Of a DNA stretch of 42,075 nt, positions 1-8,352 are shown piece by piece. A program made the position numbers and the translations under genes. Position 1 is the stretch's first letter. Each line of letters starts with the position of its first letter. The DNA is from Candidatus Methylomirabilota bacterium (lineage in GTDB: Bacteria; Methylomirabilota; Methylomirabilia; Methylomirabilales; JACPAU01): positions 1 to 42,075 of the forward strand of contig JAKEHP010000254.1 in the NCBI GenBank assembly GCA_022614955.1, in the 5' to 3' direction. A model generated the notes under the pieces. It saw only the letters and a program-made list of their open reading frames with translations. It searched no databases and was not told the origin of the DNA.

Positions 1-186
1 GACCGCGGCCTGGGGCTCTTCATGGTGGCGAAGATCGTGGGGGAGTACCGGGGGAGCCTGCACCTCCGCTCGGGCGACGCCCGGCTGTATCTGCGCCACC
101 GGGCCCGCCGCCTCGCCGCCGGCCCGTTTCCGGGCACCCAGCTGGCGATCAGCCTGTCCGCCCGGGGCGCGCAAAAAAGGGCTTGA
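1..186 (+). CDS. C-terminal part of GHKL/HATPase_c ATP-binding protein (5' truncated by window edge)
   Basis: Frame 1 reads DRGLGLFMVAKIVGEYRGSLHLRSGDARLYLRHRARRLAAGPFPGTQLAISLSARGAQKRA*. The GLGL...I motif followed by GT.l.isl matches the end of a HATPase domain. It is followed directly by a STAS-like gene, a common pairing. Confidence 0.6.
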   Translation, partial: DRGLGLFMVAKIVGEYRGSLHLRSGDARLYLRHRARRLAAGPFPGTQLAISLSARGAQKRA

Positions 187-212
187 CAACCAGGGTGTGT
201 TTATCCTATTTA
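183..212 (+). promoter_or_regulatory. Candidate sigma70-type promoter TTGACA-N18-TATTTA
   Basis: Exact TTGACA at 183-188, TATTTA at 207-212, ATG at 219. The -35 box overlaps the stop codon of the upstream gene. Confidence 0.4.
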
Positions 213-218
213 GTGAAC

Positions 219-803
219 ATGATGAAATCACCGCTGATGGCCGGGCTGAAACGGCAGAAGCCCCACGAGGTTAGGGGCAAGACGGACGTGCTCAATGGCC
301 GGCGCGAGGGGCGCGCGCTGGCGGACCGGCTGCTGGCGCACCTGGCGGCCATCGAGCCGGACAGTATCCTCCCGCTGGATTTCGGGCAGGTGCGCTTCAT
401 GGACTTCTCCTGCGCCGACGAGCTGCTGACGCGCGTCCTCCGGCGCATCAGGAGCGGTGAACTCGGGACGCGGTTCATCCTCCTCCAGGACCTCGCGCCG
501 AGCGTGGAGGAGAACCTCGCCGCGGTCTTCCAGATTCGCGACCTGGTGTGCCCGAAGCGGACCAAGGGGGGCAAGATCGAGCTGCTGGGCAAGATCGGCC
601 CGGAGTTGGCGGAGACCTACCAGCTCGCGGTCCGAAAAGGCAGAATTACCGCGCGCGACGTGATGGCGATCGCCCCGGACGTGGGGATCAGCGCCATCAG
701 TAACCGGCTCGCGAAGCTCCAAACGCTGGGGCTGTTGGTGCGAACACAGGAGGGAGCGCCGGGAACCGGGGGGCGGCAGTTTGTCTACCAGGCCGTCTGC
801 TGA
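219..803 (+). CDS. STAS-like (DUF4325-type) domain plus C-terminal winged-helix protein
   Basis: ORF 183..803; ATG at 219 is preferred over the TTG. ILPLDFGQVRFMDFSCADELLTRVL is a STAS-like core. The C-terminus (ITARDVMAIAPDVGISAISNRLAKLQTLGLLVR) reads as a winged helix. Confidence 0.6.
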   Translation: MMKSPLMAGLKRQKPHEVRGKTDVLNGRREGRALADRLLAHLAAIEPDSILPLDFGQVRFMDFSCADELLTRVLRRIRSGELGTRFILLQDLAPSVEENLAAVFQIRDLVCPKRTKGGKIELLGKIGPELAETYQLAVRKGRITARDVMAIAPDVGISAISNRLAKLQTLGLLVRTQEGAPGTGGRQFVYQAVC

Positions 804-855
804 TTTTTTTTTGCGTGGCAATTCATCGCGTTCAGTGAATCATGTAAAGATTGAA

Positions 856-1135
856 ACGTCGATCGCCGCCATGGCCGAGTTCGAGCGCGAGCTTCATCCG
901 GGAGCAAATCCAGGCCGGCTTGCGCCCGGGCCGGGCCCAGGGGAAGTGCCTCGGACGGCCCGCCGAGATCTACCACCGCGACCGCGTTCTCCCCCTCCGG
1001 GAGGCTGGCCGGAGCCTCCGGGCCATCGCCCGGGAGCTCGGGGTCTCGCGGTGGGCCGTCCAGGCGAGGGCGCAAAATCATCCTGCTGACTTCCGGACCA
1101 TGGAGGCCATATTCCAGGGCCCACTGCGAGGCTGA
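856..1135 (+). pseudogene. Serine recombinase/resolvase C-terminal remnant (N-terminally truncated and frameshifted)
   Basis: IAAMAEFERE in one frame continues as FIREQIQAGLRPGRAQGKCLGRPAEIYHRDRVLPLREAGRSLRAIARELGVSRWAVQA in another, matching the resolvase AEFEReiirERtqaGLaaARarGr.lGRP...HTH signature. An extra C near 892 restores the frame if removed. Confidence 0.75.
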
Positions 1136-1167
1136 AGGGGAGCGCGGGAATCACCTGATTTCGCGCC

Positions 1168-1350
1168 ATGAAGCTGGGAAAGGTGACCAACGCGGCCATG
1201 CTTACCGCCCGCCTGGGTGTGGACCTGCTGCAGGCCATGGTGCTGATCGTCCAGGACGTTCGAACCCTCCGTGAGCCCCCCCTCGCCGGCGGTGGAGAGC
1301 GGTCCCGGAACCGTGAGCGCACGGGCAGTACCGCAGGAGGCCGGCGGTGA
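1168..1350 (+). CDS. Small hypothetical protein translationally coupled to the downstream HTH gene
   Basis: 60 aa ORF. Its stop overlaps the next gene's GTG start (GTGA at 1347-1350). Confidence 0.35.
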   Translation: MKLGKVTNAAMLTARLGVDLLQAMVLIVQDVRTLREPPLAGGGERSRNRERTGSTAGGRR

Positions 1351-1625
1351 GGCGACTGCCGAGGAAGCAGAAGGGGCAAGCGAGCGGCCCCCGCCGGCTC
1401 GATGGTACGGTCCTGGACGTAGCCGCCGCGGCTGAGCTCCTCGGGGTGACGGAGAAGCTAGTCCGGGCCCGGGCGGCGCGGGGTCTGCTGCCCTGGCGGC
1501 GCTGGGGCGGCCGCGTCCTCTTCCTCCGCGAGGAGCTGCTGGCCTTCATGGGGGCGCTTCCTGGCGTGAGCGTTCAGCAAGCACTTGAAAACGTGGGCGC
1601 CCGGGCGGTAGAGCAGGACCTGTGA
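1347..1625 (+). CDS. Excisionase-type/MerR-like helix-turn-helix DNA-binding protein
   Basis: LDVAAAAELLGVTEKLVRARAARGLLPWRRWGGRVLFLREELLAFM matches the HTH_17 excisionase pattern. Confidence 0.65.
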   Translation: MRRLPRKQKGQASGPRRLDGTVLDVAAAAELLGVTEKLVRARAARGLLPWRRWGGRVLFLREELLAFMGALPGVSVQQALENVGARAVEQDL

Positions 1626-1707
1626 AGGGAGGTTGCTTGAGACATGAGGGCTTCCGGTATCCTGGGCACCTGGCTCCCGGTAGTGGCTGGGACGCCGGCA
1701 GAAGACA

Positions 1708-1884
1708 TTGGACGCGCCTCCTTTGGGGGAGTTCGCCTACCTCAAGCGCCAGGTCGCGACCTTCCCGCGGCAGCGGGAGGCGCTCGTCCGGCTGCTCGAG
1801 ACGACGCCGGATCCACTCGGGGCGCTCGAGGCGGTGGTCGGCGCCGGGCGGCGGCGCGGCCCGGCGGACGGGACGAGCCCCTGA
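1708..1884 (+). CDS. Possible small protein (TTG start)
   Basis: Unlisted short frame: LDAPPLGEFAYLKRQVATFPRQREALVRLLETTPDPLGALEAVVGAGRRRGPADGTSP*. Composition looks coding; no homology asserted. Confidence 0.25.
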   Translation: MDAPPLGEFAYLKRQVATFPRQREALVRLLETTPDPLGALEAVVGAGRRRGPADGTSP

Positions 1885-2017
1885 AGCCCCCGACGACACG
1901 ACTGTTCGCGGTTGACAAGGTGAGAGAAGGGGCTGCCCGAAAAAAATGGCTCACCACGTTGCCCCAGGTTGCGAGATCTCCCGCCGGGCCAGGCCGGAGC
2001 CCGGGGGAAAATGGCGC

Positions 2018-2046
2018 TTGACAGCGTCGTAGCCCCCGGTTACAAG
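2018..2046 (+). promoter_or_regulatory. Candidate promoter TTGACA-N17-TACAAG, 7 nt upstream of ATG
   Basis: TTGACA at 2018-2023, TACAAG at 2041-2046, ATG at 2054. Confidence 0.4.
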
Positions 2047-2053
2047 TTGGGGC

Positions 2054-2278
2054 ATGACCCCCGCCGCCCTGAGGCGCATCCGACGGGACCTCGGCCTCAC
2101 CCAGGAGCAGCTGGCGAAGGAGCTCGGGGTGGATCGCGTCAGCGTGGCGAGGTGGGAGACGGCGGCGCGCCCGATCAGCGAGCCGGTCGCCCGCCTCGTG
2201 CGGCGGATCGCGGCCGAGGCCCGGGGGAAGGCGAAGCGGAAGGGGGAACGTCCGAGCCGGGGTAGCCGTGACAGCTGA
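2054..2278 (+). CDS. XRE-family HTH transcriptional regulator
   Basis: LRRIRRDLGLTQEQLAKELGVDRVSVARWETAARPISEPVARLVRRI is a classic HTH_XRE. Confidence 0.85.
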   Translation: MTPAALRRIRRDLGLTQEQLAKELGVDRVSVARWETAARPISEPVARLVRRIAAEARGKAKRKGERPSRGSRDS

Positions 2279-2344
2279 CGGCTCGCCGGGATTTTGCCCT
2301 CTTCGATTAGGGCGCGAAGGCCACCTAGGGCAAGGGAGGAGCGC

Positions 2345-3457
2345 ATGGCACGACGCGGCGACGGCATCTACCTGCGGCGGCGGACCTGGTGGCTCGACTT
2401 CATGCACCAGGGCAAGCGCCACTACATCCGCCTCGGGAAGAACATCAACCGCACGGCGGCCGGGGAGCTGGCGCGGGTCCAGCGGGCCGCGATCCTGAAG
2501 GGCGAGGCCGGCATCGGCCGGAAGCGGAGGGACCTCCCCTTCGAGAAGGCGAAGGAGGAGTTCCTCGCGTGGGCCGAGGCCAACAAGCGGCCCAAGACGA
2601 TGCAGGGCTATCGCCAGTGCCTGAAGCCGCTGGCGCAGGCCTTTGCCGGGAAGCGCCTCGGGGAGCTCCATCCGTTCGCGATCGAGCGGTACCGGCGCGG
2701 GCGGGTCGAGGCCGGGGCCCCGATCGCCTCCAACCGCGAGCTCGCGGTCCTCAAAGCCCTTTTCAACCGCTGCCTGGAGTGGGGGAAGTACGAGGGGGAG
2801 AACCCGGTCCGGCGGGTGAAGCTCCGGAAGGAGCCCCGGCGCCGCCTCCGCTACCTCGAGCCCGAGGAGGAGGCCGCGCTCCTCGCGGCGGCGGCCGAGC
2901 CGCTGCGGACCATGATCCTGGTCGGGATCCACGCGGGCCTCCGGCTCCGGAGCGAGGCCCTGACCCTCCGGTGGGCCGACGTGGATCTGCGGCGGCGCCT
3001 CCTCACGGTGCAGGCGGCCTACGCGAAGTCGGGGCAGACCCGGAGCGTCAACCTCAACGCCCCCTTGCGCGACGCGCTCGGGCGGCTTAGGATGCAGGAC
3101 GGGGCCGGGGAGTTCGTGTTCAGCCGGCGGGACGGGAGCCCCTACCGCTCGGTCCGGACGGCCTTCGCCACAGCCTGTCGGCGGGCGGGCCTGAAGGAGG
3201 TCACGCCGCACGTCCTCCGGCACACCTTCGCGTCGAGGCTGGCGATGGCCGGGGTGGACCTCCGGACGCTCCAGGAGCTCGGGGGCTGGACGGAGCTGGA
3301 GATGGTCCAGCGGTACGCGCACCTGAGCCCGAGCCACAAGGCGGAGGCGGTCGAGCGGATCGCCCGGGCGAATTCCCCGACGCTTTTCACGACACCCCTT
3401 CCGGGGGTCGCGCTAAGTCCGCGAAAAGCCGGCGTAGCTCAGTGGCAGAGCAGCTGA
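2345..3457 (+). CDS. Tyrosine recombinase / phage integrase
   Basis: GLRLRSEALTLRWADVD, HVLRHTFASRLAMAGVDLRTLQELGGW, RYAHLS: catalytic R...HxxR...H/W...Y. The frame terminates inside the adjacent tRNA gene. Confidence 0.95.
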   Translation: MARRGDGIYLRRRTWWLDFMHQGKRHYIRLGKNINRTAAGELARVQRAAILKGEAGIGRKRRDLPFEKAKEEFLAWAEANKRPKTMQGYRQCLKPLAQAFAGKRLGELHPFAIERYRRGRVEAGAPIASNRELAVLKALFNRCLEWGKYEGENPVRRVKLRKEPRRRLRYLEPEEEAALLAAAAEPLRTMILVGIHAGLRLRSEALTLRWADVDLRRRLLTVQAAYAKSGQTRSVNLNAPLRDALGRLRMQDGAGEFVFSRRDGSPYRSVRTAFATACRRAGLKEVTPHVLRHTFASRLAMAGVDLRTLQELGGWTELEMVQRYAHLSPSHKAEAVERIARANSPTLFTTPLPGVALSPRKAGVAQWQSS

Positions 3458-3499
3458 TTCGTAATCAGCAGGTCGCTGGTTCAACTCCAGTCGCCGGCT
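3428..3499 (+). tRNA. tRNA-Thr (anticodon CGT), CCA encoded at 3500-3502
   Basis: Cloverleaf drawn by eye: acceptor GCCGGCG/CGCCGGC, D stem GCTC/GAGC, anticodon stem GCTGA/TCAGC with loop TTCGTAA, T arm GCTGG-TTCAACT-CCAGT. Confidence 0.95.
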
Positions 3500-3628
3500 C
3501 CACTAGCGCCCACCTCTGGCCTTGACAACCGGTGAGATTGCCTGGCATTGTACCCTCGGCACGCAGCGGAACGGGAGGCAATGCCTCCTGTTTCTGTTTC
3601 TAGCATCGGGTAGCGGGAAGGGAAGGCC

Positions 3629-4072
3629 ATGAGGCAGGGGAGGTCCAGGGTCTGCTGGCAAGGGGGGCTGGCCACCGGCCTGCTTCTCCTCGCGGCGACC
3701 TTCACGGGCGCCGAGCCCCCGAAGGCGCCGCCGAGTAAGCCGCCCGCTCTCAAACCGCCCGCGGGCGACGCTGCCGAGAAGGCCCAGGCCCACTACGAGC
3801 TGGGGGTCCTGTACCACGACCGCCTCTTCGAGCACCTGGACAAGGCCATCGAGGAGTACCAGGCGGCGCTCAAGCTGAAGCCGGACCTTGCCGAGGCCCA
3901 CTACCACCTGGGCCTTGCCTACCATACCAAGGCGAAGCTCACCACGGAGGACAAGGCGCTCTACCGGAAGGCGCTGGAGGAGTACCGGCTGTACCTGAAG
4001 CACAAGCCGAACGGGGAGTTGGCCAAGAGCGCCCAGACCAACATTAAGGCCCTGGAAGCCCGCCTCCGCTAG
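3629..4072 (+). CDS. Secreted TPR-repeat protein
   Basis: N-terminal hydrophobic signal, then AHYELGVLYHDR...AIEEYQAALKLKPDLAEAHYHLGLAYH TPR units. Confidence 0.75.
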   Translation: MRQGRSRVCWQGGLATGLLLLAATFTGAEPPKAPPSKPPALKPPAGDAAEKAQAHYELGVLYHDRLFEHLDKAIEEYQAALKLKPDLAEAHYHLGLAYHTKAKLTTEDKALYRKALEEYRLYLKHKPNGELAKSAQTNIKALEARLR

Positions 4073-4098
4073 CGCCCGCCCTGTTGCGCCCCGCAGCC

Positions 4099-4830
4099 AT
4101 GCCTGCGCCTGCCCCCCCCGACGCCGCGGCCCACACCGCCGCCATCCGGCGGATGTTCGCCGCCATCGCCCCGCGCTACGATTTCCTCAATCGGCTCCTC
4201 TCGTTCCGCCGCGATGTGGCGTGGCGGCGGGCGGCGGCCGCTGAGGCGGTCCTCCCCCCTCAGGGTGCGGCCCTGGATCTCTGTACGGGCACGGCAGACC
4301 TGGCGCTGGAGGTGGCCCGCCAGCACCCCGGGGCGCGGATGATCGTGGGGGTGGACCTGTGCGAGCCGATGCTGTGGCTGGGGCGCCGAAAGGTGGCGGG
4401 GCGGGAGCCCCGGGTGTGCCTGGCGGCGGGCGCGGCGGAGGCCCTCCCATTTGGCGCCAGGACCTTCGACGCGGTTCTGGTAGCCTTCGGCATACGGAAC
4501 GTGACCGACCGGGCGGCCACCCTGGCCGAGATGCGCCGGGTCCTGCGCCCCGGCGGGCGCGCCATCGTCCTCGAGTTCTTCCAGCCCCGGGGGACCCTTT
4601 TCGCGGCCCTCTACCGGTTCTATAGCCAGGCGCTCCTCCCCAGGATCGGGGGCTGGATCTCGGGCAATGCCGAGGCCTACGCCTACCTCCCGGCCTCGGT
4701 CGAGGCCTTCCCGGAGCCGGCCGCCTTCGCCGAGGCGCTGCGGGCGGCGGGGTTCGGCGGTGTGCGCTGGAGGGCCCTCACCGGCGGGATCGTCTGCATT
4801 CACGTCGGCGTGCTGGACAGGGGAAAGTGA
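4099..4830 (+). CDS. ubiE: Demethylmenaquinone/ubiquinone methyltransferase
   Basis: MFAAIAPRYDFLNRLLSFRRDVAWR...LDLCTGTADLALEVAR...VAFGIRNVTDRAATLAEMRRVLRPGGRAIVLEF. Confidence 0.95.
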   Translation: MPAPAPPDAAAHTAAIRRMFAAIAPRYDFLNRLLSFRRDVAWRRAAAAEAVLPPQGAALDLCTGTADLALEVARQHPGARMIVGVDLCEPMLWLGRRKVAGREPRVCLAAGAAEALPFGARTFDAVLVAFGIRNVTDRAATLAEMRRVLRPGGRAIVLEFFQPRGTLFAALYRFYSQALLPRIGGWISGNAEAYAYLPASVEAFPEPAAFAEALRAAGFGGVRWRALTGGIVCIHVGVLDRGK

Positions 4831-5690
4831 GAGTGGGGCCCCTGGCGCGCATCCGTCTCTTTCTGGAGATGATCAAGTTCTCCCACACCATCTTCGCCCT
4901 CCCCTTCGCCCTGATGGGGGCGATTCTGGCGGCGCGGGGGATCCCGGACGGGCGGACCCTCTTCTGGATCGTGGTGGCCATGGTCGGGGCCCGCAGCGGG
5001 GCCATGGGGATGAACCGGTTCGCCGACCGGGACCTGGATGCCCTCAACCCCCGAACCAAGGAGCGCGCCCTCCCCCGGGGCCTGATCCGTCCTGGGCAGG
5101 TCCTGGCCCTGGTCGGCGCCTCCTTCGCCCTGCTCCTGCTGGCTGCCTACAATCTCAATCCTCTCTGCCTCGCCCTGGCGCCGCTCGCCATCGTCATCCT
5201 GGCTGGCTACTCCTACACGAAGCGGTTCACCACCCTCTCCCACCTCATCCTGGGCCTCTGCCTGGCCTTCGCCCCCATGGGCGCGTGGATCGCGGTGGCT
5301 GGACGTCTGGAGCTGGCGCCGCTCCTGCTGGGGACGGCGGTCCTGTGCTGGGTGGCCGGGTTCGATATCCTGTATGCCCTGACCGACATTGCATTCGACC
5401 GGGCCCATGGCCTCTTCTCCATCCCGGCCCGCCTGGGCGAACGGGGCGGGCTCACCGTGAGCCTGCTGCTCCACGCCCTGACCCCCCTGTTGCTGGCGGT
5501 GGTCGGGTCCCTCCTCGGCCTGGGTGCCTGGTATTACGCTGGCGTCCTCTTCGTCCTGCTCCTCCTCGCCATGGAGCACGCCATCATCCGCCGCTACGGC
5601 GTCTCCCGCCTCGAGCTCGCCTTCTTCAACGTCAACGGGGTTCTCAGCGTCGGAATCTTCCTCTTCACGCTCGCGGATTTGCTCCGGTAG
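4827..5690 (+). CDS. ubiA: 4-hydroxybenzoate polyprenyltransferase family protein
   Basis: GTG start overlaps the ubiE stop. MIKFSHTIFALPFALMGA...RSGAMGMNRFADRDLDALNPRTKERALPRG; multiple TM segments. Confidence 0.93.
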   Translation: MRVGPLARIRLFLEMIKFSHTIFALPFALMGAILAARGIPDGRTLFWIVVAMVGARSGAMGMNRFADRDLDALNPRTKERALPRGLIRPGQVLALVGASFALLLLAAYNLNPLCLALAPLAIVILAGYSYTKRFTTLSHLILGLCLAFAPMGAWIAVAGRLELAPLLLGTAVLCWVAGFDILYALTDIAFDRAHGLFSIPARLGERGGLTVSLLLHALTPLLLAVVGSLLGLGAWYYAGVLFVLLLLAMEHAIIRRYGVSRLELAFFNVNGVLSVGIFLFTLADLLR

Positions 5691-5698
5691 ACCGCGGC

Positions 5699-5731
5699 GG
5701 ATCCGAGAGGACCGTCTGTAACTCGGGATCC
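5699..5731. terminator. Candidate bidirectional terminator hairpin between convergent ubiA and the DinB gene
   Basis: GGATCCGAG...CTCGGGATCC imperfect inverted repeat (one bulged G) in the convergent gap. Confidence 0.4.
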
Positions 5732-6283
5732 TTACCGGGGAAAGTCGCGGGCGGCCACGATGCGCTGGATCTGGGAGAGGTGGCGCGCCTCGTGCCAGGC
5801 CTGCAGCTTCACCCAGCCGCCGAGGGTGAACCAGACGCCGGTCGCGGGGTCCGGGGCTCGCAACGCCTCCGGGTCGTCGCCCTGAAACGCGGCGAGTTCA
5901 CTGCGAAAGCGCGCATGCGCTTCCGCCAGCTCCCGTTCCAGGGTCTCCCGGTTGCGGACCGGGCCCGGCACCAGGGCGGGCGGCGCCTCAAGAGCGCCGA
6001 AGGGATAGCGATCGAGGGCGGCGGTGTAAGAGATTGCGCCCGCCGGGAGGTGCTGAGCGTGGAAATCGCCCCGGATCAACTTGCGCGCCATCTTGCTCGA
6101 TCCGATCTCGGCGCGGAGGAGGTGCTCGACCTGCTCACCGATGCACCACGCGTGGGCTGCGGGCCGGAAGACCCACCGCGCGGCCGTGAGTGGCCGGATG
6201 GTCTCGAGGAGCGTGGCTCGCACCTGCTCCGCTAAGTCCCACGCTGTCCGGAGCACAGGGTGGAGGTCACCAGGCCTTTGCAA
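5732..6283 (-). CDS. DinB superfamily protein
   Basis: WCIGEQVEHLLRAEIGSSKMARKLI...WVKLQAWHEARHLSQIQRIV, with DinB-type metal-binding His pattern. Confidence 0.75.
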   Translation of the reverse strand: MQRPGDLHPVLRTAWDLAEQVRATLLETIRPLTAARWVFRPAAHAWCIGEQVEHLLRAEIGSSKMARKLIRGDFHAQHLPAGAISYTAALDRYPFGALEAPPALVPGPVRNRETLERELAEAHARFRSELAAFQGDDPEALRAPDPATGVWFTLGGWVKLQAWHEARHLSQIQRIVAARDFPR

Positions 6284-6293
6284 AGGCCATCCC

Positions 6294-8258
6294 CTATTTC
6301 ACGGGAGACCCCGGCGGCACCTCCTGGTCCGGCTGCAGCAGGACCACGCGGCCGTCGGGGGCTTCGGCGGCCAGGACCATCCCCTGGGAGGTAACGCCCA
6401 TGAGGGTGGCCGGCTTCAGGTTGGCGACGAGGATGACCTGCCGCCCGACCAGCGCCTCCGGGGCGTACTCCTGGAGGATTCCCGCCACCACCGTCCGCTC
6501 CTCCCCTCCGACATCTACACGCAGGCTGATCAGTTTCTTGGAGCGGGGCACGGCCTCCGCCGCCACGACGGTCGCCACACGTAGATCCAGGCGGCCGAAC
6601 TCCTCGGCACTGAGCAACGGCGGCTCGGCGGGGCGGTCCGAAGGTGTCCCGCGCTGGCGGCTGGTCTCCCCACCGGCCCGGCCCTGGGCGGCTGCCACCT
6701 TGGCCCGGACGCCAGCCGTCTCGACCCGGGGGAAGAGCGCCTCCCCCTTCTGCACGCGACCGGTGGAGACCGGCGCCCCCCACCTTCCCTCGGTCGGGAG
6801 CCGAGCCTCCTGGATCGGGAGCGTGATCCCCAGTTGCCGCCAGATGGCGGCGCCGGTCTCGGGCATGGCCGGGGAGAGGAGCAGGGCCGCCTGTCGGATC
6901 GCCTCCCAGAGATGGTAGAGGACCCGCTCCAGGTCCGCCGGCCGGGCCTTCACCAGATCCCAGGGCTTTACGCTGTCAATGTACCGGTTCGCGAGACTGA
7001 CGATCTCCCAGATGGCCTCCAGGGCCCGGTGCCAGGCGAAGGTCTCCACCGCGCTCCGGGCGGCGGCCTTCGCCGCCTCCACCGTCCGCGGGAGCTCCGA
7101 GTCCAGCCCCGCTGTGGGCGGGGAGAGCTTGGGGATGCGGCCTTGCAGGTACCGCTCCAGCATGGTGCAGGTCCGGCTGACCAGATTCCCCAGGTCGTTG
7201 GCCAGGTCGGCGTTCAGGCGCGCGACCAGCGCCTCCTCGCTGAACGTCGCGTCCAGGCCAAAGACCATCTCCCGCAGCAGGAAGTACCGAAACGCGTCGT
7301 AGCCGTACTGATCCACCAGGTCCAGGGGCCGGACCACCGTCCCGCGGCTCTTGGACATCTTGCCGGTCTCTACGGTCCAGTAGCCGTGGACATTCAGGTG
7401 GCGGTAGACCGGGATGCCGGCGGCCCAGAGCATGGTGGGCCAGTAGATGCCGTGGGGCTTCAAGATGTCCTTGCCGATGAGGTGCTGGGCGATCGGCTCC
7501 TGCTCGGTTCCCCAGAACTTGGCATAGAGGTCGCCGTCCGGGTAGCCCAGGGCGCTCGCGTAGTTGATGAGGGCGTCGAACCAGACATAGGTGACGTACC
7601 GGTCGTCGAAGGGGAGCGGGATCCCCCACTGCAGGCGGGCCTTGGGGCGGGAGATGCAGAGGTCCTCAAGGGGATCCTTCAAGAAGGCCAGGACCTCGTT
7701 CCGGTAGCGCTCCGGCCGGATGAAGTCCGGGTGGGCCGCCAGGTGCCGCAGGAGCCGCTCCTGGTACTTGCTCATCCGGAAGAAGTAGTTCTGCTCCTTG
7801 ATGTAGGTGGGTACGGTCAGATGGTCGGGACACTTCCCGTCCACCAGCTCCCGCTCCGTGTAGAACCGCTCGCACCCGAAGCAGTACTGGCCGCCGTACT
7901 CGCCGAAGTAGATGTCCCCGGTCTCGTGGATCTTCTGGAGGATGCGCTGGACCACCTTCCGGTGGAGGGGGGCCGTGGTCCGGATGAACTGGTCGTGGGT
8001 GATTGTCAGCCGGCGCCAGGTCTCCTGGAAGACGCCACTGATCCGGTCGGTGTAGGCCTGCGGACTCTCGCCGGCCGCCGCGGCCGCCTGGGCAACCTTG
8101 TCGCCGTGCTCGTCGGTCCCTGTGAGGAAGTAAACCGCGTCCCCGAAGAGGCGACGGAAGCGGGCCGTGGCGTCGGCCAGGATGGTGGTGTAGGCGTGCC
8201 CCAGGTGGGGGGTGGCATTGACGTAATAGATGGGTGTGGTGATGTAGAAGCGGGTCAT
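6294..8258 (-). CDS. metG: Methionyl-tRNA synthetase with C-terminal tRNA-binding domain
   Basis: MTRFYITTPIYYVNATPHLGHAYTTILAD...GKMSKSRGTVV...EFGRLDLRVATVVAAEAVPRSKKLISLRVDVG. Confidence 0.97.
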   Translation of the reverse strand: MTRFYITTPIYYVNATPHLGHAYTTILADATARFRRLFGDAVYFLTGTDEHGDKVAQAAAAAGESPQAYTDRISGVFQETWRRLTITHDQFIRTTAPLHRKVVQRILQKIHETGDIYFGEYGGQYCFGCERFYTERELVDGKCPDHLTVPTYIKEQNYFFRMSKYQERLLRHLAAHPDFIRPERYRNEVLAFLKDPLEDLCISRPKARLQWGIPLPFDDRYVTYVWFDALINYASALGYPDGDLYAKFWGTEQEPIAQHLIGKDILKPHGIYWPTMLWAAGIPVYRHLNVHGYWTVETGKMSKSRGTVVRPLDLVDQYGYDAFRYFLLREMVFGLDATFSEEALVARLNADLANDLGNLVSRTCTMLERYLQGRIPKLSPPTAGLDSELPRTVEAAKAAARSAVETFAWHRALEAIWEIVSLANRYIDSVKPWDLVKARPADLERVLYHLWEAIRQAALLLSPAMPETGAAIWRQLGITLPIQEARLPTEGRWGAPVSTGRVQKGEALFPRVETAGVRAKVAAAQGRAGGETSRQRGTPSDRPAEPPLLSAEEFGRLDLRVATVVAAEAVPRSKKLISLRVDVGGEERTVVAGILQEYAPEALVGRQVILVANLKPATLMGVTSQGMVLAAEAPDGRVVLLQPDQEVPPGSPVK

Positions 8259-8352
8259 CCCCGTCCCCTGCCCGGAAAAAAATCCGGGCGAACGGCTGCC
8301 CCGCCCGCCCGGCCCCACCGCCCCGGCGCCGCTACACGGCGCGGGACTTCCC

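Noticed and set aside
1644-2021. 125-aa plus ORF
   Set aside because: Low-complexity Gly/Ala/Arg translation; the alternative short frame at 1708-1884 looks more protein-like.
1742-3337. 531-aa minus ORF opposite the integrase
   Set aside because: Antisense to a clear tyrosine recombinase; Pro/Arg/Leu-rich shadow ORF typical of high-GC DNA.
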